A stretch of 64,000 nt of DNA from CAVSSX01 sp963730735 (GTDB lineage Bacteria; Actinomycetota; Acidimicrobiia; Acidimicrobiales; RAAP-2), in contig CAVSSX010000012.1 in assembly GCA_963730735.1 (NCBI GenBank), forward strand, positions 372,001 through 436,000, read 5' to 3'. Shown here piece after piece: positions 10,501 through 18,659 of the stretch. The translations under genes and the position numbers were made by a program. Below the pieces are notes generated by a model, which saw nothing but the letters and a program-made list of their open reading frames with translations, made no database searches and had not been told where the DNA came from. Every line of letters starts with the position of its first letter. The stretch's first letter is position 1.

Positions 10501-10991
10501 TGGATGCGCTCCAGTTGCTCGGCGTACTCGCACAGCTGCAGGACGGCCGAGGGCCGGACGTGTCGAGCGAGCTTCGTGTCCTCGGGCTCGAAACTGAAGT
10601 CGCCGAGCGCACTGGGCCGATCGACGCGGGAGAGGAAGTCGGCGTGCCCTCGCCACATGGGACCGTCGCCCCCACCGTCGAGGAACGTCGCTTGGTAGAC
10701 GACGTCAGGGCCGCGTCGCAGGGCCTCGATGGTCTGCGTCGCCCGCGCCGCCAGATCGCCCTCCGAGGGGATCTCCACCACCTGGCGTCCCGTTGCCCAG
10801 AGCTCGGCCAGATAGGCCCGCTCGTGCTCCATCCCTCGTTCCTGGATCACCGCGACCTCGGGGTCGTCGCCGACCGGCGCCGACCGGGCGCCTCGGGCCA
10901 CTTCGTGCGACAGGAACGTGAGGTGGCCGCAGCTCATGTAACCGACCAGGTCGCTCGGGCTCAGGATCAATCGACCGCCGTCGAGGTACAT
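7555..10991 (-). CDS. RecB-like nuclease (TM0106 family) fused to SF1 helicase, frameshifted
   Basis: Reconstructs to about 1,140 residues in three frames. The N-terminus has a PD-(D/E)XK-type domain (DFSFEPEDTKLARHVRP) with Cys residues that could hold an Fe-S cluster (YMSCGHLTF, HCAVCSWRATC), a helix-hairpin-helix stretch, then an RNase H-like exonuclease domain (FFDIEGDPFVEGGGLEYLLG, YNRVDCESTWRL). The C-terminal third is a UPF1/Dna2-type helicase with Walker A IQGPPGSGKTRTAAA, Walker B YLVVDEAGQMSL and motif VI region VAVSRAKALSVLVGSPEL. One frame change lies near 10175-10187 at a C/G run, another near 9085-9095; upstream and downstream frames read smoothly into each other, so sequence error is likelier than decay. 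Such proteins are thought to act in DNA repair or defence; the neighbours give no hint. Confidence 0.85.
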
Positions 10992-11081
10992 CAGCTCACC
11001 TCCTGCGAAATGATGTCATCCAGCTGCGCGTGGCTCACCTCCAGTCCACCCACCTGGACCCCAACGAAATGGGGGCGCGCC

Positions 11082-11444
11082 ATGGTCAACACAACGCGGG
11101 GCAAGACTCGGAGCCCGCTGGCCGTCATCCTGTTCTCAACCATCACGATCGGGATCTACGGCCTCTCCTGGCAGTACGCCACGTTCAAGGAGATCAGGTC
11201 CTCCTCGGGCCGCGGGATGCCCGGCTGGTTGGGCCTGATGTTCGCCATCTTGCTCGGCATCGTCAACAGCTTCGTGCTGTCGGCCGAGGTCGGCCATCTG
11301 TACGCCGCCGACGGACAGGAGAAGCCGGTCTGCGGTCTGACCGGCTTCTGGGTCCTGCCGCCGATCGTCGGCGGCATCATCTGGGTGGTGACGACCCAAG
11401 GTTGGCTCAATCGCTACTGGACCTCGAGAGCCCTCTCGGCCTGA
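11082..11444 (+). CDS. DUF4234 family small membrane protein
   Basis: A 120-residue protein with the DUF4234 look: a basic N-terminus (NTTRGKTRSPLAVI), a first membrane helix around residues 14-33 with TITIGIYGLSWQYATFKEI, a second near 45-65 and a third near 85-105, ending TQGWLNRYW. Function of the family is unknown. The ATG at 11082 starts just before the basic segment; longer alternatives are shadows of the divergent nuclease gene. Its 3' end overlaps the 3' end of the convergent NUDIX regulator by 31 bases. Confidence 0.7.
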   Translation: MVNTTRGKTRSPLAVILFSTITIGIYGLSWQYATFKEIRSSSGRGMPGWLGLMFAILLGIVNSFVLSAEVGHLYAADGQEKPVCGLTGFWVLPPIVGGIIWVVTTQGWLNRYWTSRALSA

Positions 11445-12144
11445 GCTTGCCGGTCGGGAGCGGCGGCCCGCGGCCTCGGCCGCACCAGCGCCGGGTGCAA
11501 CCCCTCGGCGTCGCCCAATTCGAAGAGCTGCGCCGGTCGACCCCCGTCCCGGTTGGTCACGCCACCCGTCGCACGAACGAAGCCAGGTGTCGTCGTCGCC
11601 TTCCGATGAAAATTCCGGGCGTCGAGGCTCACGCCCCAGACGACCTCATAGACGCGACGGAGCTCGGCAATGGTGAAGGACTCGCCGCACAACGCTCCGG
11701 CCACCGGCGTGTACTCGAGCGTGGACCGGACTCGCTCGACGCCGTCGGCCAACATCCTGCCGTGGTCGAACGCCAGGCGACCTTCGAGCTCGTCGACCGG
11801 CGCCCACTGCCCATCCTCGCCCGGCCGCGCCGCCGATGGATCGCCGACCAGCGCCAAGTGGGCCACGCTGACGACCCGGCTCCTCGGGTCCCGCCGTGGG
11901 GCGCCGTACGCGGCCAACTGCTGGAGGTGGACTCGGGCCAGTCGAGCCCGGTGTGCTCCGCCACGGTGCGGCGGGCGGCGACCTCGAGATCCTCGTCGGG
12001 CCGCACCACGGCGCCGGGCAACTCCCACCGGTCCAGGAAGGGCGGGATGTCCCGACGCCGGACCAACGCCGCCAGTGCCTCGCCCCGCACGGTCAGGATC
12101 ACCAGCTCCACGGCGACGGTCACGCCCCTGGCGCTGTCGGTCAC
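11414..12144 (-). CDS. NrtR-like NUDIX regulator with degenerate Nudix box, frameshifted
   Basis: Reconstructs to about 243 residues: an N-terminal NUDIX fold (MTDSARGVTVAVELVILTVR, then RWELPGAVVRPDEDLEVAA) and a C-terminal winged-helix part (FTIAELRRVYEVVWGVSLDA, then NFHRKATTTPGFV) typical of NrtR-type transcription factors. The Nudix box core reads RTVAEHTGL where an active enzyme has REuxEExGu, so two catalytic acids are replaced; that fits a ligand-sensing regulator without hydrolase activity. A single frame change sits near 11930-11940. It is divergent from the PrmC-like gene with an AT-richer 176-base gap that could hold its operator. Known relatives control NAD or sugar metabolism; the target here is not evident. 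Confidence 0.75.
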
Positions 12145-12320
12145 GGTCAGAGGCTAATCGTCATATCGACATTACTAAGGATCTGGTTCTTGTCGTACTG
12201 ACGAAAATGGGGTGGAGTCGCTGAACCGGCACCCGAGAAGAGCGGATCGAGCGGGGCGGATCGGACGGGCCTGGCTGAAGCACCTGCCACGGACACCGTC
12301 GGCATGGTCCAATATCGTCG

Positions 12321-13103
12321 GTGAAGGCACCCCACGACGCCGAGTCGCTGTCGGCCCTCCTCGAGAGCGCCGGCTTCGTCGCCGCCGACGAAGAGGCGAC
12401 GGAGCTCCTGGCCTACGCCGCCGGCGACACCGAGCTCCTCGACGCCATCGTCGAGCGGCGGCTGACGGGCGAACCGTTCGCCTGGATCACCGGGAGTGTC
12501 CGGTTCTGCGGCCTCCTCGTCAAGGTCGACCCTGCGGTGTACGTGCCGCGCTGGCAGAGCGAGGGCCTGGCCCTCCGGGCCGCCGACCGGCTGCCACCCG
12601 ACGGGGTGGCCGTTGACCTCTGCACCGGCTCGGGGGCGCTCGCCGCCGTCCTCCGGGCGCGCCACCCACGGGCTCGAGTGCTGGCCACCGACATCGACCA
12701 ACGCGCCGTCGACTGCGCCACGGCCAACGGCATCGAGGCGCTGCGGGGCGACCTGTTCGCTCCCCTGCCTGACAGCATGGTCGGCCACGTCGATCTGGTG
12801 GTGGGTGTCGTTCCCTACGTCCCGACGCCGGATCTGCGCCTGCTCCCCTCCGACACCCTGGCCTTCGAGTCACCGGCGTCCTACGACGGCGGGGCCGACG
12901 GCACCGCCATCCTGCGTCGCGTGGTGGTGGATGCCCGCCGATACCTCCGCCCCGGCGGGGCGCTGCTGCTCGAGCTCGGCGGCGACCAGGCCGGGACCCT
13001 GGCCGACGAACTCTCGGGGCTCGGCTACGTGAACATCACCGTGCACCGGGACGAGGACGGCGACACCCGCGGCATCGAAGCGACGTTCGTCACCGAGCCC
13101 TAG
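12321..13103 (+). CDS. PrmC/HemK-like SAM-dependent methyltransferase
   Basis: A 260-residue protein organised like glutamine N5-methyltransferases that modify release factors: a helical N-terminal domain (residues 1-75, including RLTGEPFAWITGSVRFCGL) and a Rossmann methyltransferase domain beginning VAVDLCTGSGALAAVL. The usual catalytic NPPY is replaced by the segment VGVVPYVPT, so the Asn is absent; the protein may be a divergent paralogue with a different substrate. GTG at 12321 is the first start after the divergent promoter region. It ends convergent with the FUSC gene. I place it in the 'putative N5-glutamine methyltransferase' group by resemblance only. Confidence 0.75.
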   Translation: MKAPHDAESLSALLESAGFVAADEEATELLAYAAGDTELLDAIVERRLTGEPFAWITGSVRFCGLLVKVDPAVYVPRWQSEGLALRAADRLPPDGVAVDLCTGSGALAAVLRARHPRARVLATDIDQRAVDCATANGIEALRGDLFAPLPDSMVGHVDLVVGVVPYVPTPDLRLLPSDTLAFESPASYDGGADGTAILRRVVVDARRYLRPGGALLLELGGDQAGTLADELSGLGYVNITVHRDEDGDTRGIEATFVTEP

Positions 13104-13137
13104 TCGCCACCGCGCCCGGGCCCCGCCTCGATGCCCG

Positions 13138-15357
13138 TCAGGTCCGGCCGGCTCGAAGGTTCGTCGCCACGTGCACCATCCGGTCCTCGATAGACCACTG
13201 GCGATCGAGGTCGTCGGCGACCAGGGTCAGCCGCATGGCCGTGCGGATGCGGTTGCGGTCGCCGCTCTCGGTCGTCTCGGTGATCGCCGCCAGCAGGAGG
13301 GGCCGCAAATCCCTCGGCGGTGGCGGCGGGGGCACGTCGGCGCTCGGCTTGCGCCTGATCTGGGCCCCGACCAGCTCGAAGGCCGGGGGCAGGGTGGCGC
13401 ACTCGTGGAGGATGGCCGCTCCGCAGGCCTCGACCGTCTCGAGGTGGAGGGGCGACGGGGCCGTCAGCCGCGGGAAGCCGGCCAGGACGTCGGCGTCGAA
13501 GCGGGCCAGCATGGCCTCGGTGAACAGGCCGGTCACCTCGCCGACCGGGACCGGCTTGTCGCCGCGCTCGAGCAGATACTGGCGGTAGGCGTCGTCCAGC
13601 CGTCGGAAGGCCGACGCCGACGCCGAGGCGGCGGCATCGGTCTCCTCGGGATGGTCGACCGGGGCCAGGAAGCGGTGCACGGCGGCCAGGGTCTCCTCGG
13701 CCGTCCGGGCCATCGCCCGGCCGAGGGACCGGCCGAAGGCCCCGGTCGCCCCTCGGGGCCAGAACAGGATGCTCATCCCGAGGGCCACGCCGCAGCCGAT
13801 GGCCACGTCGCCGACCCGGATGAGGCCCACCGTCTGGCCCGGGGCCAGGATCTGGAACAGGACCAGGACGGCCAGCGAGAAGGCCGCCTGGCCGGCCAGG
13901 AAGGAGATGGCCGCCGACGCCACGCCGGCCAGGAAGACGGCCAGGGGCAGCACGACCCAGAGCGCCACCCGGTTGTGCTGGAGGGCCAGCAGGAGCAGAG
14001 AGCCGATCAGCACCCCGACGGCCGTGCCGGCGACGGCGTTGACGGCGCTGGTCCGGGTGCCGGCGGCGTTGGACCGGAGCACCGACAGGGTGCCCAGGAT
14101 CACCCAGAAGCCGTGCTGCACGTGGACCTGGGTGATCACCAGCACGGCCAGGGCCAGGGCCACCGCCGCCCGCAGGCTGTTGCGGAACCAGACCCCGTCG
14201 AGCCGGGCAAAGCTCTCGAGCTCGGCCGCCGCCGCCCGGAACCACCGGACGGTCCGGGCCAGCAGCCCCGGGGGGCCGGTCTGGCCGGGTGGCGCCTTGA
14301 GGTCGACAGCGACCAGCGTGCCGTCGACGATGGAACCGGTGAGCTGGCCCAGTACCCGACGGCGCAGCCCGACGTCGATGGCCTCGAGGTACTCCGCCGC
14401 CTGCCCGGGCGGTGGCTCGGCCGATCGACCGGCGGTCTCGGCGTCGGGGGCGGCCAACCACTGCAGCATGGCCCGCAACGACTCGTCCTGGTCCTCCTTC
14501 ACCAGGGCCGGTAGCTCGGCCAGCGGCTGGCCGTCGGCTGCGGTGAGGCGCTCGTTGTTCCCCGAGCGCCGGAGCAGGTCGGCGCAGGCGGCGAAGGCGC
14601 GAGCGGCCAACCGGCGCAGCTGGTGCTCGGGTGGCCCGACCTTGGCGTTGCGCTCGAGCGCCGATCGGTCCTCGCACAGGCGGCGACCGGTCGCCGACAC
14701 CAGGCCGACCAGGCGGCCGAGGGACTGCTCGCGGTGGCCGAGGCCGATCGGCAGGTTGGCGGTGTGCTCGTAGTGGTCCAGCACGTCGGCGATCCGGGTC
14801 TCGGCGACGTCGATCCGGTCGTGGAAGGTCGGATCGCCCGGGCCGAGCCGGGCCACGTCGCTCAGGGCGGACAGCGCCGACGCCAGCTTGTGACGGAGCG
14901 GGGAGCCGATGTGGCAGGGGAACACGACCACCAGCGCCGGGCCGGCGAAGGCCAGGGCGATGCCGAGCCCGGCCAGGCGTGGCCCGATCTCGCCGGCGCT
15001 GCCCGGCAGGGACACCGGGAGCACGAACATGAGGAGGAGCCCGGTGGTCACCCGGACGGCACTCGGGCTGACCGCCGAGCCGAAGAGGATGACGAAGCCG
15101 ACCACGCCCATCATCACGACGGCCAGCGCCGCCGGTCTCGAACAGAGGGTGCCCAGGGCGACCAGCACGGCGGCCAGGAGCCCGGTCAGCGCCACGTCGC
15201 GGGCCACCAGGCGCCACGGGCCCGAGAAACCCATCATGACCAGGAAGGCGATCGACCCGAAGGCGGCGAAGTAGGTGGCCTGGGCGCTCCCGGTCTGCTG
15301 GGCGATGGCCAGGGCCACCGGCACGACGACGGCCGCCCGGAGGCCCCGCTTGCTCAC
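13138..15357 (-). CDS. FUSC family integral membrane protein
   Basis: About 740 residues with the duplicated plan of FUSC/YccS proteins: a membrane half (residues about 5-175), a soluble central region with QLRRLAARAFAACADLLRR, a second membrane half from WFRNSLRAAVALALAVLVI through IGCGVALGMSILFWPRGATG, and a soluble C-terminal tail of about 190 residues. Family members are linked to efflux of aromatic acids or envelope integrity. The start is uncertain: no ATG follows the stop of the upstream gene at 15447; the GTG at 15357 directly before the first membrane helix is the earliest normal start, though about 25 more plausible residues (RLPAPAVRAWRWYAARDP) lie upstream. It is transcribed in the same direction as the MprF fusion and lysS and may be co-transcribed. 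Confidence 0.82.
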   Translation of the reverse strand: MSKRGLRAAVVVPVALAIAQQTGSAQATYFAAFGSIAFLVMMGFSGPWRLVARDVALTGLLAAVLVALGTLCSRPAALAVVMMGVVGFVILFGSAVSPSAVRVTTGLLLMFVLPVSLPGSAGEIGPRLAGLGIALAFAGPALVVVFPCHIGSPLRHKLASALSALSDVARLGPGDPTFHDRIDVAETRIADVLDHYEHTANLPIGLGHREQSLGRLVGLVSATGRRLCEDRSALERNAKVGPPEHQLRRLAARAFAACADLLRRSGNNERLTAADGQPLAELPALVKEDQDESLRAMLQWLAAPDAETAGRSAEPPPGQAAEYLEAIDVGLRRRVLGQLTGSIVDGTLVAVDLKAPPGQTGPPGLLARTVRWFRAAAAELESFARLDGVWFRNSLRAAVALALAVLVITQVHVQHGFWVILGTLSVLRSNAAGTRTSAVNAVAGTAVGVLIGSLLLLALQHNRVALWVVLPLAVFLAGVASAAISFLAGQAAFSLAVLVLFQILAPGQTVGLIRVGDVAIGCGVALGMSILFWPRGATGAFGRSLGRAMARTAEETLAAVHRFLAPVDHPEETDAAASASASAFRRLDDAYRQYLLERGDKPVPVGEVTGLFTEAMLARFDADVLAGFPRLTAPSPLHLETVEACGAAILHECATLPPAFELVGAQIRRKPSADVPPPPPPRDLRPLLLAAITETTESGDRNRIRTAMRLTLVADDLDRQWSIEDRMVHVATNLRAGRT

Positions 15358-15446
15358 GACCAGCGTCGGGTCCCGGGCCGCGTACCACCGCCAGGCACGG
15401 ACGGCCGGGGCGGGCAGCCGGTCCTGCGACAGGAGCGCCGTCGTGG

Positions 15447-18400
15447 CTAGTCGCCTTTCTGGGCCGGGGCGCGGGTCTTGAGCAACGAGCCGATCACCGG
15501 GATCTCGCCGATGGCCTCGGCCCGGGCGATGGCCACCGAACCCTGGGCCAGCGGGAGGAACGGCCCGGTGACGACGTAGCGGGGGTTCCACCGCGGGTCG
15601 TACTTCTGGTTGAAGCGCCAGAGGGACTCGATCTGCAGCGTCTCGGAGAAGTGGTGGAGCACCGAGCGCTCGAGGGATACCCAGGGGCCCGTGCCGCCCT
15701 CACCGGCGACCACCGAGCGCATGGTGGCGAAGTTGAGCCCCAGGCCATGCAGGCCCCGCTCGGCCATCCACTGGATGGTCTCGATGATGACGAAGTCGGT
15801 CAGGCCGTTCGGGGCGTCGGGGTCCGACGTCCGGCGCATGAGGTCGAGCGAGTAGCCCTGGACCTCCCGGGCCGGGACGTACTGGTTGAAGGCCAGCGGC
15901 TTCCCCTCGGGGCCGAAGCACACGGCCAGCAGCAGGCCGTCGTCGCGGGGGTCGAAGATCCGGCTGAGGGTCATCGAGTAGCCCCGCTCCGCCTCTCCCT
16001 GGCGGGTTTCGGTCATCAATTCCAGCAGCTGGTCCTTCACCTCGGGCGGCACGAGGCCGGCGTGCTCGTAGCACTCCACCCGGCAGCCCGACTTCTGGAT
16101 GCGGTTGTAGGCGCCCCGCAGCGACTTCATCGACTTGCCCTTCAAGGAGAAGCGGGCGCAGTCGACGATGGCCTCGTCCCCGATGTAGTGGTCCACCAGA
16201 CCCGAGCTGCGGTAGATCGGCAGCCACCGTTCGGAGGCGGCCATCACCGCCGGGACCCAGTTGTTGGCCTGGGCCATGTCCATGACGTCGGACCAGACGT
16301 CGGTGCGGTCCTCGGGGGGCCCGATCGGGTCGGGGGAGACCAGCATCACCCCGTTGATGACCGAGTAGGCCACCACGGAGCGGCCGGTGAAGAACCAGGA
16401 CTTGTCGTCGCGCAGGGCGAAGTAGTCCAGGGTGTCCCCACCGTGCTCCTCGATGATGGCTCGGGCCTGCACGAAGGCCTCCTCGCGCGCCGCCCCGGTG
16501 CGCCGGGACTCGTGGCCGGGCCGGGCCACGAGGAGCAGGAGAATGACGGTGGCCACGATGAGCAGGAACACGATCTCGAAGGGCTGGTCCCGGCCGTTGT
16601 TGAACAACGTGCCGACGCCGGCGGTCCCGGCGATGACCACCAGGCCGGCCGAGGCCAGCCAGACGTAGAGACGGGTCACCCCGGACGGCCGGACCCGGAA
16701 GTGGCGGTACTCGAGCACCAGCCACACGGTGATGGCCAGGGCGATGATCGAGCCGCGGAACGGTCGGTCCTGGACCGCCCGGTCGATCGACGTGGCGATC
16801 AACAGGACGATGGTGGCGAACCAGACCGGCTGGAGGCCCTTGCGCACACCCCGGGCCAGGCCGAGCAGGGCCAGGCCGGCGACCACCGACTCGGTCACCG
16901 AGAGCGGGTGGACCCCGAAGGGCAGCCAGTGGTCGACCGAGATGGTGCCCTGCACGTTGGCCAAGATCGAGAACACGATGTTGAGCAGGCCGGCCAGCAC
17001 CAGCAGTCCGGCGGCGACCTGGCGCACCCGGCGCCGGACCACGACGTGGCGGAGCCCCGAGGTGTCGAGGGGCCAGGTCGGGCCGACCGGCAGGCACCCG
17101 ACCCGGGTGGTCGAGCGGTCGACCTTGGTCCGGGCCAGCGCCAGCCGCTCGAGCAGGACCGGCGAGCGGACCGGGATCTCGCGCAGCCACAGGTGGAGCT
17201 CGAGCACCGGCCCGGCCACCAGCTCCACGTAGGAGAACCGCTGGAGGGTGAGGAACGGGTGCGGCAGGCGGAATCGGGACGGCCGGCTGACCACCGAGGC
17301 CGTGCCACAGCCGGTGTTGGCGTAGAAGCCGGTGCCCACCACCGAGAGCTCGGGCTCGTGGGTGTGGCCCGAGATCATGCCGGCGTAGCCGTCCATCACC
17401 CAGCGGGCCGCCTGGGCCCGGGCCGGTGAGTTGTGCATGGTCGGATCCGACCGGGTGCTCACCGCCGTCTCCCGCAGCGCCCGGTTGACCCGCAGCAAGG
17501 TGGCGGTGGCCGCCACCGCCGCCACCACGACCATGAAGACCACCAGCAGGCCGAAGGCCAGCAGCCAGTGGTCGGCGTGGTGGTGGAGCAGCCCGTGGAC
17601 CCCGGGCAGGAACGACACCAGCCGCAACAGGAGGATGGCGGCGAAGGGCACGGCCACCAACCAGAGCTTCCCGACGATCTTGCGGTAGAAGAGCCTCGAG
17701 CCGATGAAGTCCGAGATGTCGCCGTCCAGCCACTGGACCCCCTCGAGGAGGGACCCGGGCTCCTGGCGGGCCTGGAGCTCGGGCAAGAGGGTCTGGACCA
17801 CGTGATGGCCGAAGGGCGTGTCGACCGGGGACCACGGGTCCTCGAACGCGTTGTAGGGATCCTCCTGGTTGCCGTGGACCACCCGGACCCGCTGGGGTCC
17901 CTCGTCGGTGAGCACCGAGAGATCGCAGTGCAGGGCCAGGTGGTGGACCCCGAGACGCCCGGACAGCACCTCGCAGGCCTTGCGGTCCCAGGCCAGTTGG
18001 CCATCGTGGTTGCCCGAGAGCACCACCAATTGGTGGTCCTTCCCGGCGGCGAACGCCGCCACCGCCGCCGTGAACTGGGGATGGGCATCGAGGATCAGGT
18101 CGACGTCCGGCGGCCCGGCCAGCATCTCGAAGCCGTCGCCGGCGATGATGAAGGCGCCCGGGCCGTCGATGCCGGCCACCAGCTCGGCCAGCTCGTCGGC
18201 CACCGCCGTGGAGATGTCGGTGGCCACCGTCGGCAGGTGGAGGTCGCTCACCACCACCGTGCGACTGCCGAGCGGCAGGGTCAGCTCCACCTCCTCGGGG
18301 ATGCAGAACGGCGCCTCGTCGAGGCCGTCGGCCTGGGCCTGTTCCCGGACTTCGTCGGACTCGGGGACCATGCGGCCGGCCGGGTCCCGAGCCCCCGCGA

Positions 18401-18659
18401 CCTGGGTGCCGGGGACTCCGGCGCCCGGATCCGCGGTGGCGGGATGGTCGGTCCCCGGCTCGACGATGGTGGCGAGCGTCGGCTCGGCCTCACCCCGGCT
18501 CCTCCGCCGTCGCTCCCGCCGTCGCTGGCGTCGTTCCTCCGCCGCGGCGTCGATCGGGGCCGAACCGTCCACCGGCGGGTCGGGCGCGCTGGCCACCTCG
18601 ACCGGGGTCGGGTCGGACGGGGGCTCGGTGTCCTGCGGCGTGACGACGCCGTCGGTCAA
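15447..18659 (-). CDS. Calcineurin-like phosphoesterase fused to MprF-type lysyl-lipid transferase
   Basis: A 1,070-residue predicted membrane protein. Residues 1-125 are low-complexity, with a charged Arg/Glu stretch. A metallophosphoesterase domain follows: VVVSDLHL (about 135-142), IIAGDGFEML, LSGNHDGQ (about 215), VVHGNQED (about 262) and SGHTHEPE (about 430). Two membrane helices (about 333-386) are inserted between the last two motifs. Residues about 536-720 hold six more helices, and about 735-1065 is a DUF2156/MprF C-terminal domain (DYFALRDDKSWFFTG, SLKGKSMKSLRGAYNRI, GLHGLGLNFATMRS). MprF proteins transfer an amino acid, usually Lys, from tRNA to phosphatidylglycerol. The chosen TTG start at 18659 overlaps the lysS stop (TTGA). 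Domain calls are strong; the joint role is inferred. Confidence 0.85.
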   Translation of the reverse strand: MTDGVVTPQDTEPPSDPTPVEVASAPDPPVDGSAPIDAAAEERRQRRRERRRRSRGEAEPTLATIVEPGTDHPATADPGAGVPGTQVAGARDPAGRMVPESDEVREQAQADGLDEAPFCIPEEVELTLPLGSRTVVVSDLHLPTVATDISTAVADELAELVAGIDGPGAFIIAGDGFEMLAGPPDVDLILDAHPQFTAAVAAFAAGKDHQLVVLSGNHDGQLAWDRKACEVLSGRLGVHHLALHCDLSVLTDEGPQRVRVVHGNQEDPYNAFEDPWSPVDTPFGHHVVQTLLPELQARQEPGSLLEGVQWLDGDISDFIGSRLFYRKIVGKLWLVAVPFAAILLLRLVSFLPGVHGLLHHHADHWLLAFGLLVVFMVVVAAVAATATLLRVNRALRETAVSTRSDPTMHNSPARAQAARWVMDGYAGMISGHTHEPELSVVGTGFYANTGCGTASVVSRPSRFRLPHPFLTLQRFSYVELVAGPVLELHLWLREIPVRSPVLLERLALARTKVDRSTTRVGCLPVGPTWPLDTSGLRHVVVRRRVRQVAAGLLVLAGLLNIVFSILANVQGTISVDHWLPFGVHPLSVTESVVAGLALLGLARGVRKGLQPVWFATIVLLIATSIDRAVQDRPFRGSIIALAITVWLVLEYRHFRVRPSGVTRLYVWLASAGLVVIAGTAGVGTLFNNGRDQPFEIVFLLIVATVILLLLVARPGHESRRTGAAREEAFVQARAIIEEHGGDTLDYFALRDDKSWFFTGRSVVAYSVINGVMLVSPDPIGPPEDRTDVWSDVMDMAQANNWVPAVMAASERWLPIYRSSGLVDHYIGDEAIVDCARFSLKGKSMKSLRGAYNRIQKSGCRVECYEHAGLVPPEVKDQLLELMTETRQGEAERGYSMTLSRIFDPRDDGLLLAVCFGPEGKPLAFNQYVPAREVQGYSLDLMRRTSDPDAPNGLTDFVIIETIQWMAERGLHGLGLNFATMRSVVAGEGGTGPWVSLERSVLHHFSETLQIESLWRFNQKYDPRWNPRYVVTGPFLPLAQGSVAIARAEAIGEIPVIGSLLKTRAPAQKGD

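Noticed and set aside
13171..14514. Long plus-strand frame opposite the FUSC gene
   Set aside because: Low-complexity Gly/Gln/Arg-rich translation that mirrors the FUSC codons; no start signal.
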